Assembly: GCA_003725585.1 (NCBI GenBank)
Contig: RJMB01000003.1
Location: 295,197 to 359,196 of the forward strand
DNA: 64,000 nt
From: Halostreptopolyspora alba
GTDB lineage: Bacteria; Actinomycetota; Actinomycetes; Streptosporangiales; Streptosporangiaceae
Direction of reading: 5' to 3'
The notes beneath the pieces are model-generated. The model did not search any database. It had not been told where the DNA came from and saw only the letters and a program-made list of their open reading frames with translations. Shown piece by piece: positions 41,205 to 50,224 of this stretch. The number at the start of each line of letters is the position of its first letter. Positions within the stretch are counted from its first letter, which is position 1. The position numbers and the translations under genes were made by a program.

Positions 41205-42073
41205 ACGGGCAATCGGCCGGGAGGCGGCGCCGCGCCGCACCGTGGGGCCTCTGGATCGCCGTGACGGTACTGGTTCTGCTGCTGGCCTCGGCGCTGCTGG
41301 CACCCTGGATCGCGCCGTACGATCCGCTCGCGCAGAACCTACAGAACAAGGTGCAGGGGCCGACGTCCGAGCACCTGCTGGGCACCGACCGCTTCGGACG
41401 CGACGTGCTGAGCCGCCTGATCTGGGGCGGTAGGAACGCCTTCGGCGGGGTGGCGATCTGTATCGCGGTCGCGGTGACACTCGGGGTGCCCTGGGGCACA
41501 GTGGCCGGATTCTGGCCGCGCTACCTCGGCACCGTGCTCATGCGCGTCTCCGACATCATGATCGCGTTCCCGCTGCTGGTGCTCGCGGTCGCGATCACCG
41601 GGGCGCTGGGGTCCGGCCTGGTCACGTCGATGGTGGCCGTGGGGCTGGTCCTCGCGCCGAACATCGCCCAGCTCACCCGCGCCGGAGTACTCGCCGTGCG
41701 CGAGAACGACTTCGTGGAGAGCGCGCGGCTCTCCGGGGTCTGGGAACCGATCCTGCTGGTGCGGCATGTGCTGCCCATCGCGCTACGGCCCGTGGTCATC
41801 CAGCTCACCATCTTCACCGGGCTGACGTTCGTCGTCCAGGGCGCGTTGGCGTTTCTGGGGCTCGGGCCGCAGCGGCCGACGCCGAGCTGGGGCGGTGACC
41901 TGAACGACGCCTACTCCCAGATCCTCGCCGCACCGCTGCAGATCCTTCCGCCGGGCCTACTCCTTGGGGGCGTGGTGCTGTGCGTGTACCGCATCGGTGA
42001 CACGTTGCGCGACAGGATGAGCTCGAACCTCGCGCGGACCGAAAGGACGGAGAACGATGTCGTTGTCGTCTGA
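41201..42073 (+). CDS. ABC importer permease 2 (DppC-like)
   Basis: A 290-residue BPD permease: first helix PWGLWIAVTVLVLLLASALL, then the DppC-type HLLGTDRFGRDVLSRLIWGGR, and EAA loop NDFVESARLSGVWEPILLVRHVLP. The C-terminus has FLGLGPQRPTPSWGGDL, conserved in DppC proteins. GTG start overlaps the upstream stop, and its end overlaps the first CoA-transferase gene by 17 bp, which ties uptake to CoA activation. Confidence 0.92.
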   Translation: MNGQSAGRRRRAAPWGLWIAVTVLVLLLASALLAPWIAPYDPLAQNLQNKVQGPTSEHLLGTDRFGRDVLSRLIWGGRNAFGGVAICIAVAVTLGVPWGTVAGFWPRYLGTVLMRVSDIMIAFPLLVLAVAITGALGSGLVTSMVAVGLVLAPNIAQLTRAGVLAVRENDFVESARLSGVWEPILLVRHVLPIALRPVVIQLTIFTGLTFVVQGALAFLGLGPQRPTPSWGGDLNDAYSQILAAPLQILPPGLLLGGVVLCVYRIGDTLRDRMSSNLARTERTENDVVVV

Positions 42074-43175
42074 TCAGCCACCCACCGCGCCGGCCACGCC
42101 GTCCCCGCTCGACGGGGTCCTCGTGCTCGACCACAGCACCTCGGTGGCCGGGCAGTACGCGGGACGCCTGTTCGCGATGAACGGTGCGGAGGTGGTGCTC
42201 GTCGAGCCGCCCGAAGGCACCCCCACCAGGCGGCGCGGGGCCCGCGCGGAGGGCGACTCGTTCCTCTTCCAACACCTCAACCAGGGCAAGCGGTCCCTGG
42301 CCCTGGCACCAACGGACGACGAGGGGCCGTGGCGCGAGCTCCTCGCCCGGGCCGATGTCGTCGTACGGGACCAGCGCGGCGACCATCCCGACCACGCGGC
42401 GCCGGACTCCGTCGACTGTGTGGTGGGAGACACCCCGGAATCCGGCCCCTACGACGACTGGTCCTTCTCCGAGCTGGTCCACCAGGCCCTCGGCGGCGCG
42501 ATGAACACCACGGGCCTGCTGGACCGCCCGCCGATCTACGGCCTCGGTGAACGCGCTTCCTACGCGACCGGGACCACCGCCTACATCTCGGCGGTCGCGG
42601 CCCTGCACGAGCGGCGCCGCTCCGGCCGCGGACAACGTGTCGACGCCACCGTCTTCGAGTCCGTGGCCGCCATGGGACAGAACCTGGTCAGCCAGTACAG
42701 CTACAACGGGACCCACGAGACACGCGCGCGCTATCCGGGGTTTCTCGCCATGCTTCAGTGCGCGGACGCCTGGGTGGTGCTGTTCGTGATTCGCAACTGG
42801 CCGACCGCGTGCCGTGTCTTCGGGTGCGAACACCTGCTCGACGATCCGCGCTACGCGACATCGGGGGCGCGCCTGGAGAAGTGGCCCGAGATCGTGGCGA
42901 TGTTCCAGGAGGCCGCCCGGCCCATGCTGGCCGATGATGTCGTCGAAGCCTGCCAGAACGGCCGGGTCAGTGCCGAGAAGGTGAGCAGCCTGGCCGACCT
43001 CGTCGACTCGGAGCAATGGCGCGTTCGCGAGGTCATGACCCGACTTCCCGACGGCGGGACGGGGCAGGCGGCCCTGCGCTCCGTTTTCACGATCGAGGGC
43101 GCCAACACCGAGGTCCGCGCGCCCAGCCCGCCACTGCGGAGCTCGCCCGATGTGGATGCGGGGTGGGGCGCATGA
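42057..43175 (+). CDS. Class III CoA-transferase (CaiB/BaiF), catalytic Asp apparently missing
   Basis: A 372-residue CaiB/BaiF protein: DGVLVLDHSTSVAGQYAGRLFAMNGAEVVLVEPP at the N-terminus, FLFQHLNQGKRSLAL, and GRGQRVDATVFESVAAMG after the catalytic region. Where active members have a G-x-x-x-x-D-x-x-(T/G)-G segment, this one reads GLGERASYATGTTAYISAVAAL and lacks the Asp that carries the acyl intermediate. The C-terminal half is shorter than that of the neighbouring transferase. It may be the structural subunit of a heteromeric transferase with the 43172 product, as in two-subunit class III enzymes. Confidence 0.85.
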   Translation: MSLSSDQPPTAPATPSPLDGVLVLDHSTSVAGQYAGRLFAMNGAEVVLVEPPEGTPTRRRGARAEGDSFLFQHLNQGKRSLALAPTDDEGPWRELLARADVVVRDQRGDHPDHAAPDSVDCVVGDTPESGPYDDWSFSELVHQALGGAMNTTGLLDRPPIYGLGERASYATGTTAYISAVAALHERRRSGRGQRVDATVFESVAAMGQNLVSQYSYNGTHETRARYPGFLAMLQCADAWVVLFVIRNWPTACRVFGCEHLLDDPRYATSGARLEKWPEIVAMFQEAARPMLADDVVEACQNGRVSAEKVSSLADLVDSEQWRVREVMTRLPDGGTGQAALRSVFTIEGANTEVRAPSPPLRSSPDVDAGWGA

Positions 43176-44524
43176 GCGCGACGAGCGCGACCGGTCCGCT
43201 CGCCGACATCCGTGTGCTTGAGTTCACCACGGCCTGGGCGGGCCCGTTCGCCGGGCGCTGCCTGGCCTACATGGGCGCCGACGTCATCAAGGTGGAGGCG
43301 CCCGAGCACCCGGACTCCTGGCGGGGACCCCGCTCCGGGGGCGCGGCGGGGTACTACCCGGAGCTGACACCGGAGCCGGATCCGCAGAACCGCAACCTGC
43401 TGTTCAACTCCCAGAACCTCGGCAAGCGGTCGCTGGCCCTGGATCTGAAGCGCCCCGGCGCGATGGAGATCATGCGCGGACTCGTCCGCGACGCCGACGT
43501 CATCCTCGCCAACTTCACCCCGGGTGTGCTCGACAGGCTCGGCATCGGACGCCGTGACCTCGCCGCCGTCAACGACCGCATCATCGTGGTGGAGATGCCG
43601 GCCTTCGGACCCGGGGGGCCGTCCTCGGGGCACCAGGGCATGGGAAAAACCATGGAGCCCGCCGCCGGAATGACCGCGCTGATGGCCTACCCCGACGGCA
43701 CGCCCGTGCTCACCGGGCCGGCGGTCATGGACCCCACCGGCGGCCTGAACGCCGTCGCCGCGATCGTCTCCGCCCTGGAGCTTCGAGAACGCACCGGGCG
43801 AGGGTCAAGCGTCATGGTGCCCCAGGTGGAGGCCGCGGCCTCGTGGATCGGCGAGTTCGTCCTGGAGCAGGCCGAGACCGGGCGGACCTGGCGGCCGCAC
43901 GGCAACCACGTCCCCTACGCGGCCCCGCACGGAGCGTATCCCTGCCAGGGGGAGGACCAGTGGGTCGCCATCGCCGTGCATGACGACGAGCAATGGCGGG
44001 CCCTGTGCGCGGAGCTGGGAGCCGACGAGCTGGCGGCGGATCCCGCCTGGTTCGAGTTACCGAACCGGCTGGCCGACCAGGACCGCCTGGATGAGGCCCT
44101 CTCCCGGCTGACCGCCACCCATGACAAGACCGCGCTGGCCCACCGCCTACAGCGGGCGGGAGTGCCGGCGGCTCCCGTCCTGAACGGTCGCGAGATCGCG
44201 CTGAGCCCGGAGATGCGGCAGGCGGGAATGGTGGCCGAACTCGACCACCCGGCCGTGGGAACACGCACCTACAGCACCCTCGCCTTCCGACACTCGCGGA
44301 CCCCCGGGGGCCACCGGCGCGCGGCACCACTCTTCGGAGAGCACAACGACGATGTGCTCGCCGACCTACTCGGATACGACGGCGACCACATCGCGTCGCT
44401 GCGGGCGAACGGGGTCATCGCCGACGTGCCCGTGGCGGACACCGACACCCCGCGCGCCACTCGGACGGACAACGCCTCCACCTCGGCGCAACCCACCACC
44501 GATGAGGGTTCTGATGACAGCTGA
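43172..44524 (+). CDS. Class III CoA-transferase (CaiB/BaiF), catalytic subunit
   Basis: A 450-residue CaiB/BaiF transferase. IRVLEFTTAWAGPFAGRCLAYMGADVIKVEAPE, LNFNSQNLGKRS-like block and LKRPGAMEIMRGLVRDADVILANFTPGVLDRLG are family signatures. The catalytic Asp is present in TGPAVMDPTGGLNAVAAIV. Its ATG overlaps the end of the first transferase (ATGA). The acceptor could be the imported carboxylate and the donor a CoA thioester such as succinyl-CoA; both are inferred. Confidence 0.9.
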   Translation: MSATSATGPLADIRVLEFTTAWAGPFAGRCLAYMGADVIKVEAPEHPDSWRGPRSGGAAGYYPELTPEPDPQNRNLLFNSQNLGKRSLALDLKRPGAMEIMRGLVRDADVILANFTPGVLDRLGIGRRDLAAVNDRIIVVEMPAFGPGGPSSGHQGMGKTMEPAAGMTALMAYPDGTPVLTGPAVMDPTGGLNAVAAIVSALELRERTGRGSSVMVPQVEAAASWIGEFVLEQAETGRTWRPHGNHVPYAAPHGAYPCQGEDQWVAIAVHDDEQWRALCAELGADELAADPAWFELPNRLADQDRLDEALSRLTATHDKTALAHRLQRAGVPAAPVLNGREIALSPEMRQAGMVAELDHPAVGTRTYSTLAFRHSRTPGGHRRAAPLFGEHNDDVLADLLGYDGDHIASLRANGVIADVPVADTDTPRATRTDNASTSAQPTTDEGSDDS

Positions 44525-45749
44525 CACAGTGAGTTCCCCGATTCCCTACAGTGATGCCGCACTCGAATTCCGGCGGGAGATCCGGGATTGGCTGGCGCGC
44601 AACGCACCGGAGGACCTACGGGGCGTCCGGGCGGTGCCGCGGATGCCGTCACCGGAGTTGAAACCCCACCTCGACCGGTGGGCCTCGACCCTGGCCGAGG
44701 CCGGTCTGATGTGTGTGGCCTGGCCACGGGAGTACGGGGGGCGGGGCCTTTCCGGCGTCGAGGTCGCCATCATGAACGAGGAGTTCGACCGGGCCGGGGT
44801 GCCACGGCTGACCCGAGGCATGGGCGAGAGCCTGGTGGGTCCCGCGATCATCACCCACGCCACCGAAGAGCAGAAGCAGCGCCTCCTGCCGCCGATCATC
44901 AGCGGCGAACACGACTACTGCCAGGGATTCTCCGAGCCCGGCGCCGGTTCCGACCTGGCAGGCCTGCGCACGCGCGGGGTGGTCGACGGGACGGAGCTGG
45001 TCATCAACGGCCAGAAGGTGTGGACGTCTGGCTACTACAAGGCGAACATGCTGTTCTGCCTGGTCCGCACCGACCCCGAGGCGCCGCCGCACAAGGGCAT
45101 CAGCTACGTCCTGCTGCCCATCGAGCGGGACGGGCGATCCAACGGGGTCGAGTTCCGCCCCATCACCAGGATCAACGGCGCGGCACTGTTCGCCGAGACG
45201 TTCCTGACCGACGCGCGTGCGCCCCTCGACAACGTCATCGGCGGCCTCAACCAAGGATGGCGCGTCGCGATGACGACACTCGGGAGCGAACGCGGCGGAA
45301 GCGCCACCACCCAGCACGTGGCCTTCGAACGCCAGTTCTGGCGGCTGGTGGAGAAGGTGCGCGAACGCGGGCTGCTGGGCGACGTCCGCGTCCGCGAACA
45401 GCTGGCCTGGGCCTACTCGCGCATCCAGGTGATCCGCGCCAACGGTCTCGGCCTGACCGCCGAGCTCGCGGCGGGGCGGTCGGGCGGGGGACTCGCCAAC
45501 GGCTCGACGAGCAAGATCCGGTGGTCGGAGTTCCAGCGCGCGATGACCGAGATGGCCATGGACCTGCTCGGCCCCGACGCCCTCGTCACGGGACCGGACT
45601 ATCAGCTGGACGAATGGCAGGAGGAGTTCCTGGTGACACGGTCGCACACGATCTGGGGAGGCACGGCGGAAGTGCAACGCAACATCGTCGCCGAACGGGC
45701 GCTCGGACTGCCCAAGGAGCCCCGGCCCGCGAAGGGGGTGACCTCGTGA
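44514..45749 (+). CDS. Acyl-CoA dehydrogenase, first of a pair
   Basis: A 411-residue acyl-CoA dehydrogenase: DYCQGFSEPGAGSDLAGLRTR and LVINGQKVWTSGYYKAN bind FAD and substrate, and MTTLGSERGGSATTQ lies in the helix where FadE26-type enzymes keep their base. The C-terminal motif reads IWGGTAEVQRNIVAER, with Gly where MCAD has its catalytic Glu. ATG 44514 has GAGG six bases upstream and overlaps the previous stop. It is translationally coupled to a second, more divergent dehydrogenase, as in the alpha2beta2 ChsE-type enzymes of actinobacterial steroid catabolism. Confidence 0.9.
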   Translation: MTADTVSSPIPYSDAALEFRREIRDWLARNAPEDLRGVRAVPRMPSPELKPHLDRWASTLAEAGLMCVAWPREYGGRGLSGVEVAIMNEEFDRAGVPRLTRGMGESLVGPAIITHATEEQKQRLLPPIISGEHDYCQGFSEPGAGSDLAGLRTRGVVDGTELVINGQKVWTSGYYKANMLFCLVRTDPEAPPHKGISYVLLPIERDGRSNGVEFRPITRINGAALFAETFLTDARAPLDNVIGGLNQGWRVAMTTLGSERGGSATTQHVAFERQFWRLVEKVRERGLLGDVRVREQLAWAYSRIQVIRANGLGLTAELAAGRSGGGLANGSTSKIRWSEFQRAMTEMAMDLLGPDALVTGPDYQLDEWQEEFLVTRSHTIWGGTAEVQRNIVAERALGLPKEPRPAKGVTS

Positions 45750-46858
45750 GCCTGGAGATCACGGCGGAGCAGGAGGCGCTGCGGGAGACCTCGCGCAGGT
45801 TCCTGAGCGAGGCCACCCCACTGAGCCGGGTGCGCGAGGTCATGGCCACCGACACCGTCTTCGACACGGAGCTGTGGACCCGCATGGCCACCGAGCTGGG
45901 CGCCCTCGGGCTGGCGGTGCCCGAGGAGCTCGGAGGAGCCGGTCTGGGGTATCCGGAGGTGTCCTACCTCGCCGAGGAGGCGGGCCGCGCCCTCGCTCCC
46001 GGTGCGCTGCTCGCCACGGCGGGCCTGGCCGTGCCGGCGCTGATGGCCGGGAACGAACGAGCCCGGGCGCGCCTCCTCCCCCGGATCGTGGACGGGGCCG
46101 CCGTCGGCGCGGTGGCCTGGCTCGACCCCGGCGCTGACTGGTCGTCGACGAGCCCGCCGACGCGGGCCGCGCGTGATGGGCACGGTTGGACCCTCACCGG
46201 GGACACCTCACCGGTTCTTGACGGCGCGGTCGCCGATGTCCTGCTCGTCCTGGCCGAACACCCGCAGGGACCCACGGTGTTCAGCGTCGAGCCCGACCAG
46301 GCCGGCGTGACGCGCACCCCGCTTCCCGGTCTCGACCAGACCAGGGGCCTGGCCCGCGTCGAGCTCGACGGCGCGGCCGCGGAACCGGTGAGCGCCCCGG
46401 GCGCGGGCCGAGCCATGGTGACGACGGCGCTCGACCACGCCAACGTCGTGCTGGCCTCGGAGATGGTCGGTGGCGCGCAGGCGTGCCTCGACATGAGCGT
46501 GGAGTACGCCAAAGAACGTGAGCAGTTCGGGCGTCCCATCGGGGCGTTCCAGGCGGTCAAACACAAGTGCGCCGAGGTCCTCGTCGAGGTCGAGGGCGCG
46601 CGTTCGATGACGCGCTACGCCGCGTGGTGCGCCTCGCACAACACCGCGGAGCTTCCGACCGCCTCCGCCATAGCCAAGGCCACGGCCGCGGAGGCGTACT
46701 TCCGCGCCGCGGCGGAGAACGTCCAGATCCACGGGGGAATCGGCTTCACCTGGGAACACGACGCGCACCTCTACTTCAAGCGCGCCAAGACCTCACAGAT
46801 GCTCTTCGGTGACACCGGCGCCTACCGCCGGCACGTCGCCGACCTGATCGGTATCTGA
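45746..46858 (+). CDS. Acyl-CoA dehydrogenase, second of a pair, probably non-catalytic
   Basis: A 370-residue acyl-CoA dehydrogenase homologue with a weak middle domain (VGAVAWLDPGADWSSTSPPT in place of the FAD-binding T-E-P-x-x-G-S-D motif) and a good C-terminal domain (ALDHANVVLASEMVGGAQACLD, EYAKEREQFGRPIGAFQAVKH, NVQIHGGIGFTWEHDAHLYFKRAK). The motif normally carrying the catalytic Glu reads MLFGDTGAYRRHV. The GTG start overlaps the first dehydrogenase stop. It probably forms a heterotetramer with the 44514 product. Confidence 0.88.
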   Translation: MSLEITAEQEALRETSRRFLSEATPLSRVREVMATDTVFDTELWTRMATELGALGLAVPEELGGAGLGYPEVSYLAEEAGRALAPGALLATAGLAVPALMAGNERARARLLPRIVDGAAVGAVAWLDPGADWSSTSPPTRAARDGHGWTLTGDTSPVLDGAVADVLLVLAEHPQGPTVFSVEPDQAGVTRTPLPGLDQTRGLARVELDGAAAEPVSAPGAGRAMVTTALDHANVVLASEMVGGAQACLDMSVEYAKEREQFGRPIGAFQAVKHKCAEVLVEVEGARSMTRYAAWCASHNTAELPTASAIAKATAAEAYFRAAAENVQIHGGIGFTWEHDAHLYFKRAKTSQMLFGDTGAYRRHVADLIGI

Positions 46859-46904
46859 GCTCCGCCCGCGCCGTCGCGAGCTACTAGCTGACTGGGAGAG
46901 AACC

Positions 46905-47756
46905 ATGACAACGACCTCCATGCCCGACTACGAGTCGATCCTCGCCGGCGGCGAGGGCTCGGTCGCGACGATCACCCTCAACCGTCCCGAGCAGCTGAAC
47001 AGCTGGGACTGGCTCATGTCGGCCGAGATCGGCGACGCCCTGCACCGGTTCGACGAGGACGACGACATCCGTGCCGTCATCCTCACCGGGGCGGGGCGCG
47101 CGTTCTGCGCCGGAGCGGGTCTGCTGCCCGCGGGGCGCACGTTCGACGGCTCGCTCACGCGCGAGGAGGCCGAGGCGAAGTATCCCGGCCCACACCGCCC
47201 CGCCGACCGCATCCGCACCCCGCTCGTCGCCGCCGTCAACGGGCACGCGGTCGGCGCCGGAATGACGATGGCCCTGAGGGCCGACATCATCGTGGCCGCC
47301 GAGGAGGCCAAGTTGGGCTTCGTCTTCAACCGCCGCGGTGTGATCCCCGACGCGGACCTACTGTGGAGCCTGCCACGCCTGATCGGGTACTCGCGCGCCA
47401 TGGACGTGCTGCTCACCGGCCGCGTCTTCTCCGGCGCCGAGGCGGTACAGCTCGGTCTCGCCTCGCGGTCGGCGCCGGCGGAGGAGGTGGTGGCGGTCGC
47501 CACGGAGATCGCCGAGGACATCGCCACCAACGTGGCCCCGGTCTCCGCCGCGGTCACGAAGCTGGTCGCGCGGCACTTCCTGGAGGAGACCGACCGGGAC
47601 GCCGCACGGGAACTCGAACGCCGGCTCTTCCGCTGGGCCGGGCAGCAGGCCGACGCCTCCGAGGGGGTCAACGCCTTCCGTGAGAAGCGCGATCCGGTGT
47701 GGACACTGTCGAAGACGCGGGATTTCCCCACGGACCTGTTCGACGACGAGGCATGA
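46905..47756 (+). CDS. Enoyl-CoA hydratase/isomerase (crotonase family)
   Basis: A 283-residue crotonase. SVATITLNRPEQLNSWDW opens the fold, VILTGAGRAFCAGAGLL is oxyanion loop 1, and PLVAAVNGHAVGAGMTMALRADIIVAAEEAKLGFVFNRRG is loop 2 followed by the catalytic region. In bovine hydratase two Glu act; here the second position lies near RRGVIPDADLLWSLPRLIG, which has Asp. GGGAGAG precedes the ATG. Last enzyme of the operon, hydrating the product of the paired dehydrogenases. Confidence 0.9.
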   Translation: MTTTSMPDYESILAGGEGSVATITLNRPEQLNSWDWLMSAEIGDALHRFDEDDDIRAVILTGAGRAFCAGAGLLPAGRTFDGSLTREEAEAKYPGPHRPADRIRTPLVAAVNGHAVGAGMTMALRADIIVAAEEAKLGFVFNRRGVIPDADLLWSLPRLIGYSRAMDVLLTGRVFSGAEAVQLGLASRSAPAEEVVAVATEIAEDIATNVAPVSAAVTKLVARHFLEETDRDAARELERRLFRWAGQQADASEGVNAFREKRDPVWTLSKTRDFPTDLFDDEA

Positions 47757-47835
47757 CGCGGAGTGGCCTCGCGGGGGCCACACGCACCGTTACGCCGCGA
47801 GCCCCTTGTGGGACCATAACCCGAGGAGGTGTCGC

Positions 47836-48477
47836 ATGACTTCGCCCGAGGTTAGCCCGTCCCACTCCGGGCGACGCGGTGTCGACGGCCGTACCCTGCG
47901 AGCCCAGCGAACCCGAGCGGCCATCGTCAACGCCAATATGGACCTGATGATGGAGGGCAACCTTCGGCCCACCGGCGCCGAGGTCGCCAAGCGTGCCGGG
48001 GTTTCCCTGAGGGCACTGTGGAGCCACTTTCCCGACCGGGAGGCCCTCTTCGCCGCCGCCGGGGAAAAGACGCTGGAGGTCCAGTACGCCCACTACGAGC
48101 CCGTCCCGGCCGACCAGCCGCTGGAGGACCGGGTACGGGACTTCTGCCACCAGAGGGCAACCATGCTGGAGTCGATCGCGGGAGCATCACGGGCGGCGCA
48201 GACACGACTTCCCTTCTCCGAGCAGCTGCGGCGCAACCGGGCCCGCCACAATGAGCGACTGCGCGCCGAGATCGCGGAAACCTTCGCCCCGGAGATCGTG
48301 TCGGCGGGCGCGGACTCCGATGAGCTGGTGAACGCGCTGCTCATCGCCTGCAACTGGCCCGCCTGGTCCGGAAGCCGCGACGATTTGGGCCTGACGGTCG
48401 AGGAGGCCACGGCGGTGATGGAACGTACCGTGCTCAGCCTGCTGCACCATCATCCGTCGAGGACATCCGGAGACTGA
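47836..48477 (+). CDS. TetR-family transcriptional regulator
   Basis: A 213-residue TetR protein. The N-terminal HTH reads RTRAAIVNANMDLMMEGNLRPTGAEVAKRAGVSLRALWSHFPDREALF; the effector domain follows with ESIAGASRAAQTRLPFSEQL and a C-terminal helix VMERTVLSLLHHH. The ATG has GAGGAGG upstream and is 79 bp after the hydratase gene, same strand. It probably represses the operon through the palindrome at 36352 and releases it on binding an acyl-CoA or the imported compound. It is also a candidate for the CTAGAA operators; the sequence cannot decide. Confidence 0.9.
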   Translation: MTSPEVSPSHSGRRGVDGRTLRAQRTRAAIVNANMDLMMEGNLRPTGAEVAKRAGVSLRALWSHFPDREALFAAAGEKTLEVQYAHYEPVPADQPLEDRVRDFCHQRATMLESIAGASRAAQTRLPFSEQLRRNRARHNERLRAEIAETFAPEIVSAGADSDELVNALLIACNWPAWSGSRDDLGLTVEEATAVMERTVLSLLHHHPSRTSGD

Positions 48478-49300
48478 CGCGCCGAGCCGGCCGGCGGTGT
48501 CGCGGCGAAACGCCGAGAGCACGGCCACGGCGCATCCCGAGAGCGGAAAGTCCCGGTCGGCCCCGCCCGTGTCGGCGCTCCCACCATTCGGGGCCGGGTA
48601 CCCGCCAAGGCGCTCCAGTGCCGATGCGCGCGAACGTGCCGCCTGTCGGCCTCACACACCTACCACTCCGGTGTTGGTCACGGGACGGATATCGAGGACG
48701 CTTACGCGTGCGCGCCACGCGGCGTGGGCAGCCGTCTCCGGCCCCGACGAACTGCCTGTGGCGACGCCCAACGACCGGAGGCCCGAGCGTGACCGGCCAC
48801 GCACCCCGCCGTACGCCGAAACGAGGCCCGACGGTAACCGCCCACAACGAAGAGGGCGGGAAGTTCTACGAGGACACCCCGCCCTGGGGGCGGCCACGGC
48901 GCGCACGCGCGCGAGTTCGCCCGACGACGCGGGACCCGCCGGAGGTCGTCGACCAGGGGGAGCCCCCGTGGCCCCGCCGCCATGGGCGGGAACCGTTACC
49001 GGAGCTGGTCACCGGCGCGTGAGGGGAGACGCTCACTGTGGGCCGTTCCGCGGCCGGTGGCCGTGATCGTGGGGTGGACGATGAAGAACCCGGGCTCATC
49101 GGCGACATACTGATCGCTGCCCGGTGTGAGCGGGGTTACGGCAGCGATGTCCGGTTAAGGCCGGCCGCGAGAACTTCGCCCGCGGTGCCGACAGCCCGCG
49201 CCAGAGCCGTGAGCGCGCCGCCCGATCCGGGTACCCGCGCAGAGAACACGCCCTCCTTCTGGCAGTTCGAGTGCGGCGCCGCAAGACGTGTCGAGGAGTG
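48478..49300. other. 823-bp region without a convincing gene
   Basis: GC-rich sequence between the TetR gene and the exported phosphatase-family gene. Open frames on both strands are Arg/Pro/Ser-rich, have no family motifs and no good start sites. I see no repeat or RNA gene. Confidence 0.4.
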
Positions 49301-50224
49301 TCAGGCCAGGCGTAGCAGCGCCTGCACCGCCCAGTGGTCCGAGGGCGGTAGGCCCTCGTCGGTCTCGGTGTTGACCCCGACCCTCTCCACACGGACGTCG
49401 GGAGTGGCCAGGATCCAGTCGATGCGTCGAGCACCGGTGTCCGGGTCGGGATCCCAGCCGTTGAAGGTGCCGTACTCCTTGGTCAGCCGCTCCTCGGCCC
49501 CGGGCCAGGAGTCGCGTAGGCCGCCGTCCTCGACCAGGATCTGGTACGGCCGCTCGTCGGGCTCGGCATTGAAATCGCCGATGACGAGTACCGGCACGTC
49601 GAACTCCGGAAGTAGGTCCACGAGCATCTCGGCGCTGCGCTCCCGGGAGTTCTTCGACTGGTGGTCGAAGTGGTTGTTGATCACGACGAAATCGCGCTCG
49701 GTGCGCAGGTCGGTGAAGCGCACCCAGGTGAGCATCCGGACCAACTCGTTGCCCCAGTCCGCCGATCCGATCAGCCGTGGGGTGTCGGAGAGCCACAGGT
49801 GGTCGTATGCCACCGGTCGTAGCCGGGCGGTTTCGTAGAGCACCACGGTTCCGCCGACCTCGCTGACGCCGTCCGGGACCAGGTGGATCCAGTCGTAGCC
49901 GTCCAAGCCGGCCAGGATGTCCCGCCCCTGATGGAACAGTGACTCCTGTAGACCCACCACGGTGGGCCGTTCCCGACGCAGCAGCCCCGTGATCCGGGGA
50001 CGGCGCTCCTCCCAGGTGTGCGGGGAGTCGTCGAGGGGGGTGCGGATGTTGAGGGTCATCACGTGCAGCCGCTGCCCCTCGGGGTGACCGACCAGGACCG
50101 GGCCGCTGCGGGGGGTGGCCTCCGCGTCCTCCGAGGGGCGGGAGAGGGCCACACCCGCCGTGGCCGCCACACCGGCCGCCAACCCGGAACCGAGCACGAC
50201 GCGGCGGCTGGGGGAATGAGACAT
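49301..50224 (-). CDS. Tat-exported endonuclease/exonuclease/phosphatase-family protein
   Basis: A 307-residue EEP-fold phosphodiesterase. The N-terminus SPSRRVVLGSGLAAGVAATAG is a twin-arginine signal. Catalytic motifs follow in order: VMTLNIRTPLDD (Asn), VGLQESLFHQGRDI (metal-binding Glu), INNHFDHQSKNSRE (His/Asp), PVLVIGDFNAEPDE (Asp-x-Asn) and PPSDHWAVQA (terminal Asp-His). Secreted members are sphingomyelinases, nucleases or phosphatases; RRIDWILATPDV fits this general class. ATG 50224 fixes the Tat motif near the start. It is monocistronic and downstream of a gene-poor region. Confidence 0.88.
   Translation of the reverse strand: MSHSPSRRVVLGSGLAAGVAATAGVALSRPSEDAEATPRSGPVLVGHPEGQRLHVMTLNIRTPLDDSPHTWEERRPRITGLLRRERPTVVGLQESLFHQGRDILAGLDGYDWIHLVPDGVSEVGGTVVLYETARLRPVAYDHLWLSDTPRLIGSADWGNELVRMLTWVRFTDLRTERDFVVINNHFDHQSKNSRERSAEMLVDLLPEFDVPVLVIGDFNAEPDERPYQILVEDGGLRDSWPGAEERLTKEYGTFNGWDPDPDTGARRIDWILATPDVRVERVGVNTETDEGLPPSDHWAVQALLRLA

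Noticed and set aside
46880..46895. AGCTACTAGCT palindrome before the enoyl-CoA hydratase as an internal operator
   Set aside because: Only four to five bases per arm and no second copy; it lies inside a tightly spaced operon.
48618..49022. Plus-strand frame ending ...LPELVTGA as a gene between TetR and the exported phosphatase-family gene
   Set aside because: No usable start or ribosome site near the protein-like end, and the bulk is Arg/Pro-rich as in random GC-rich frames.
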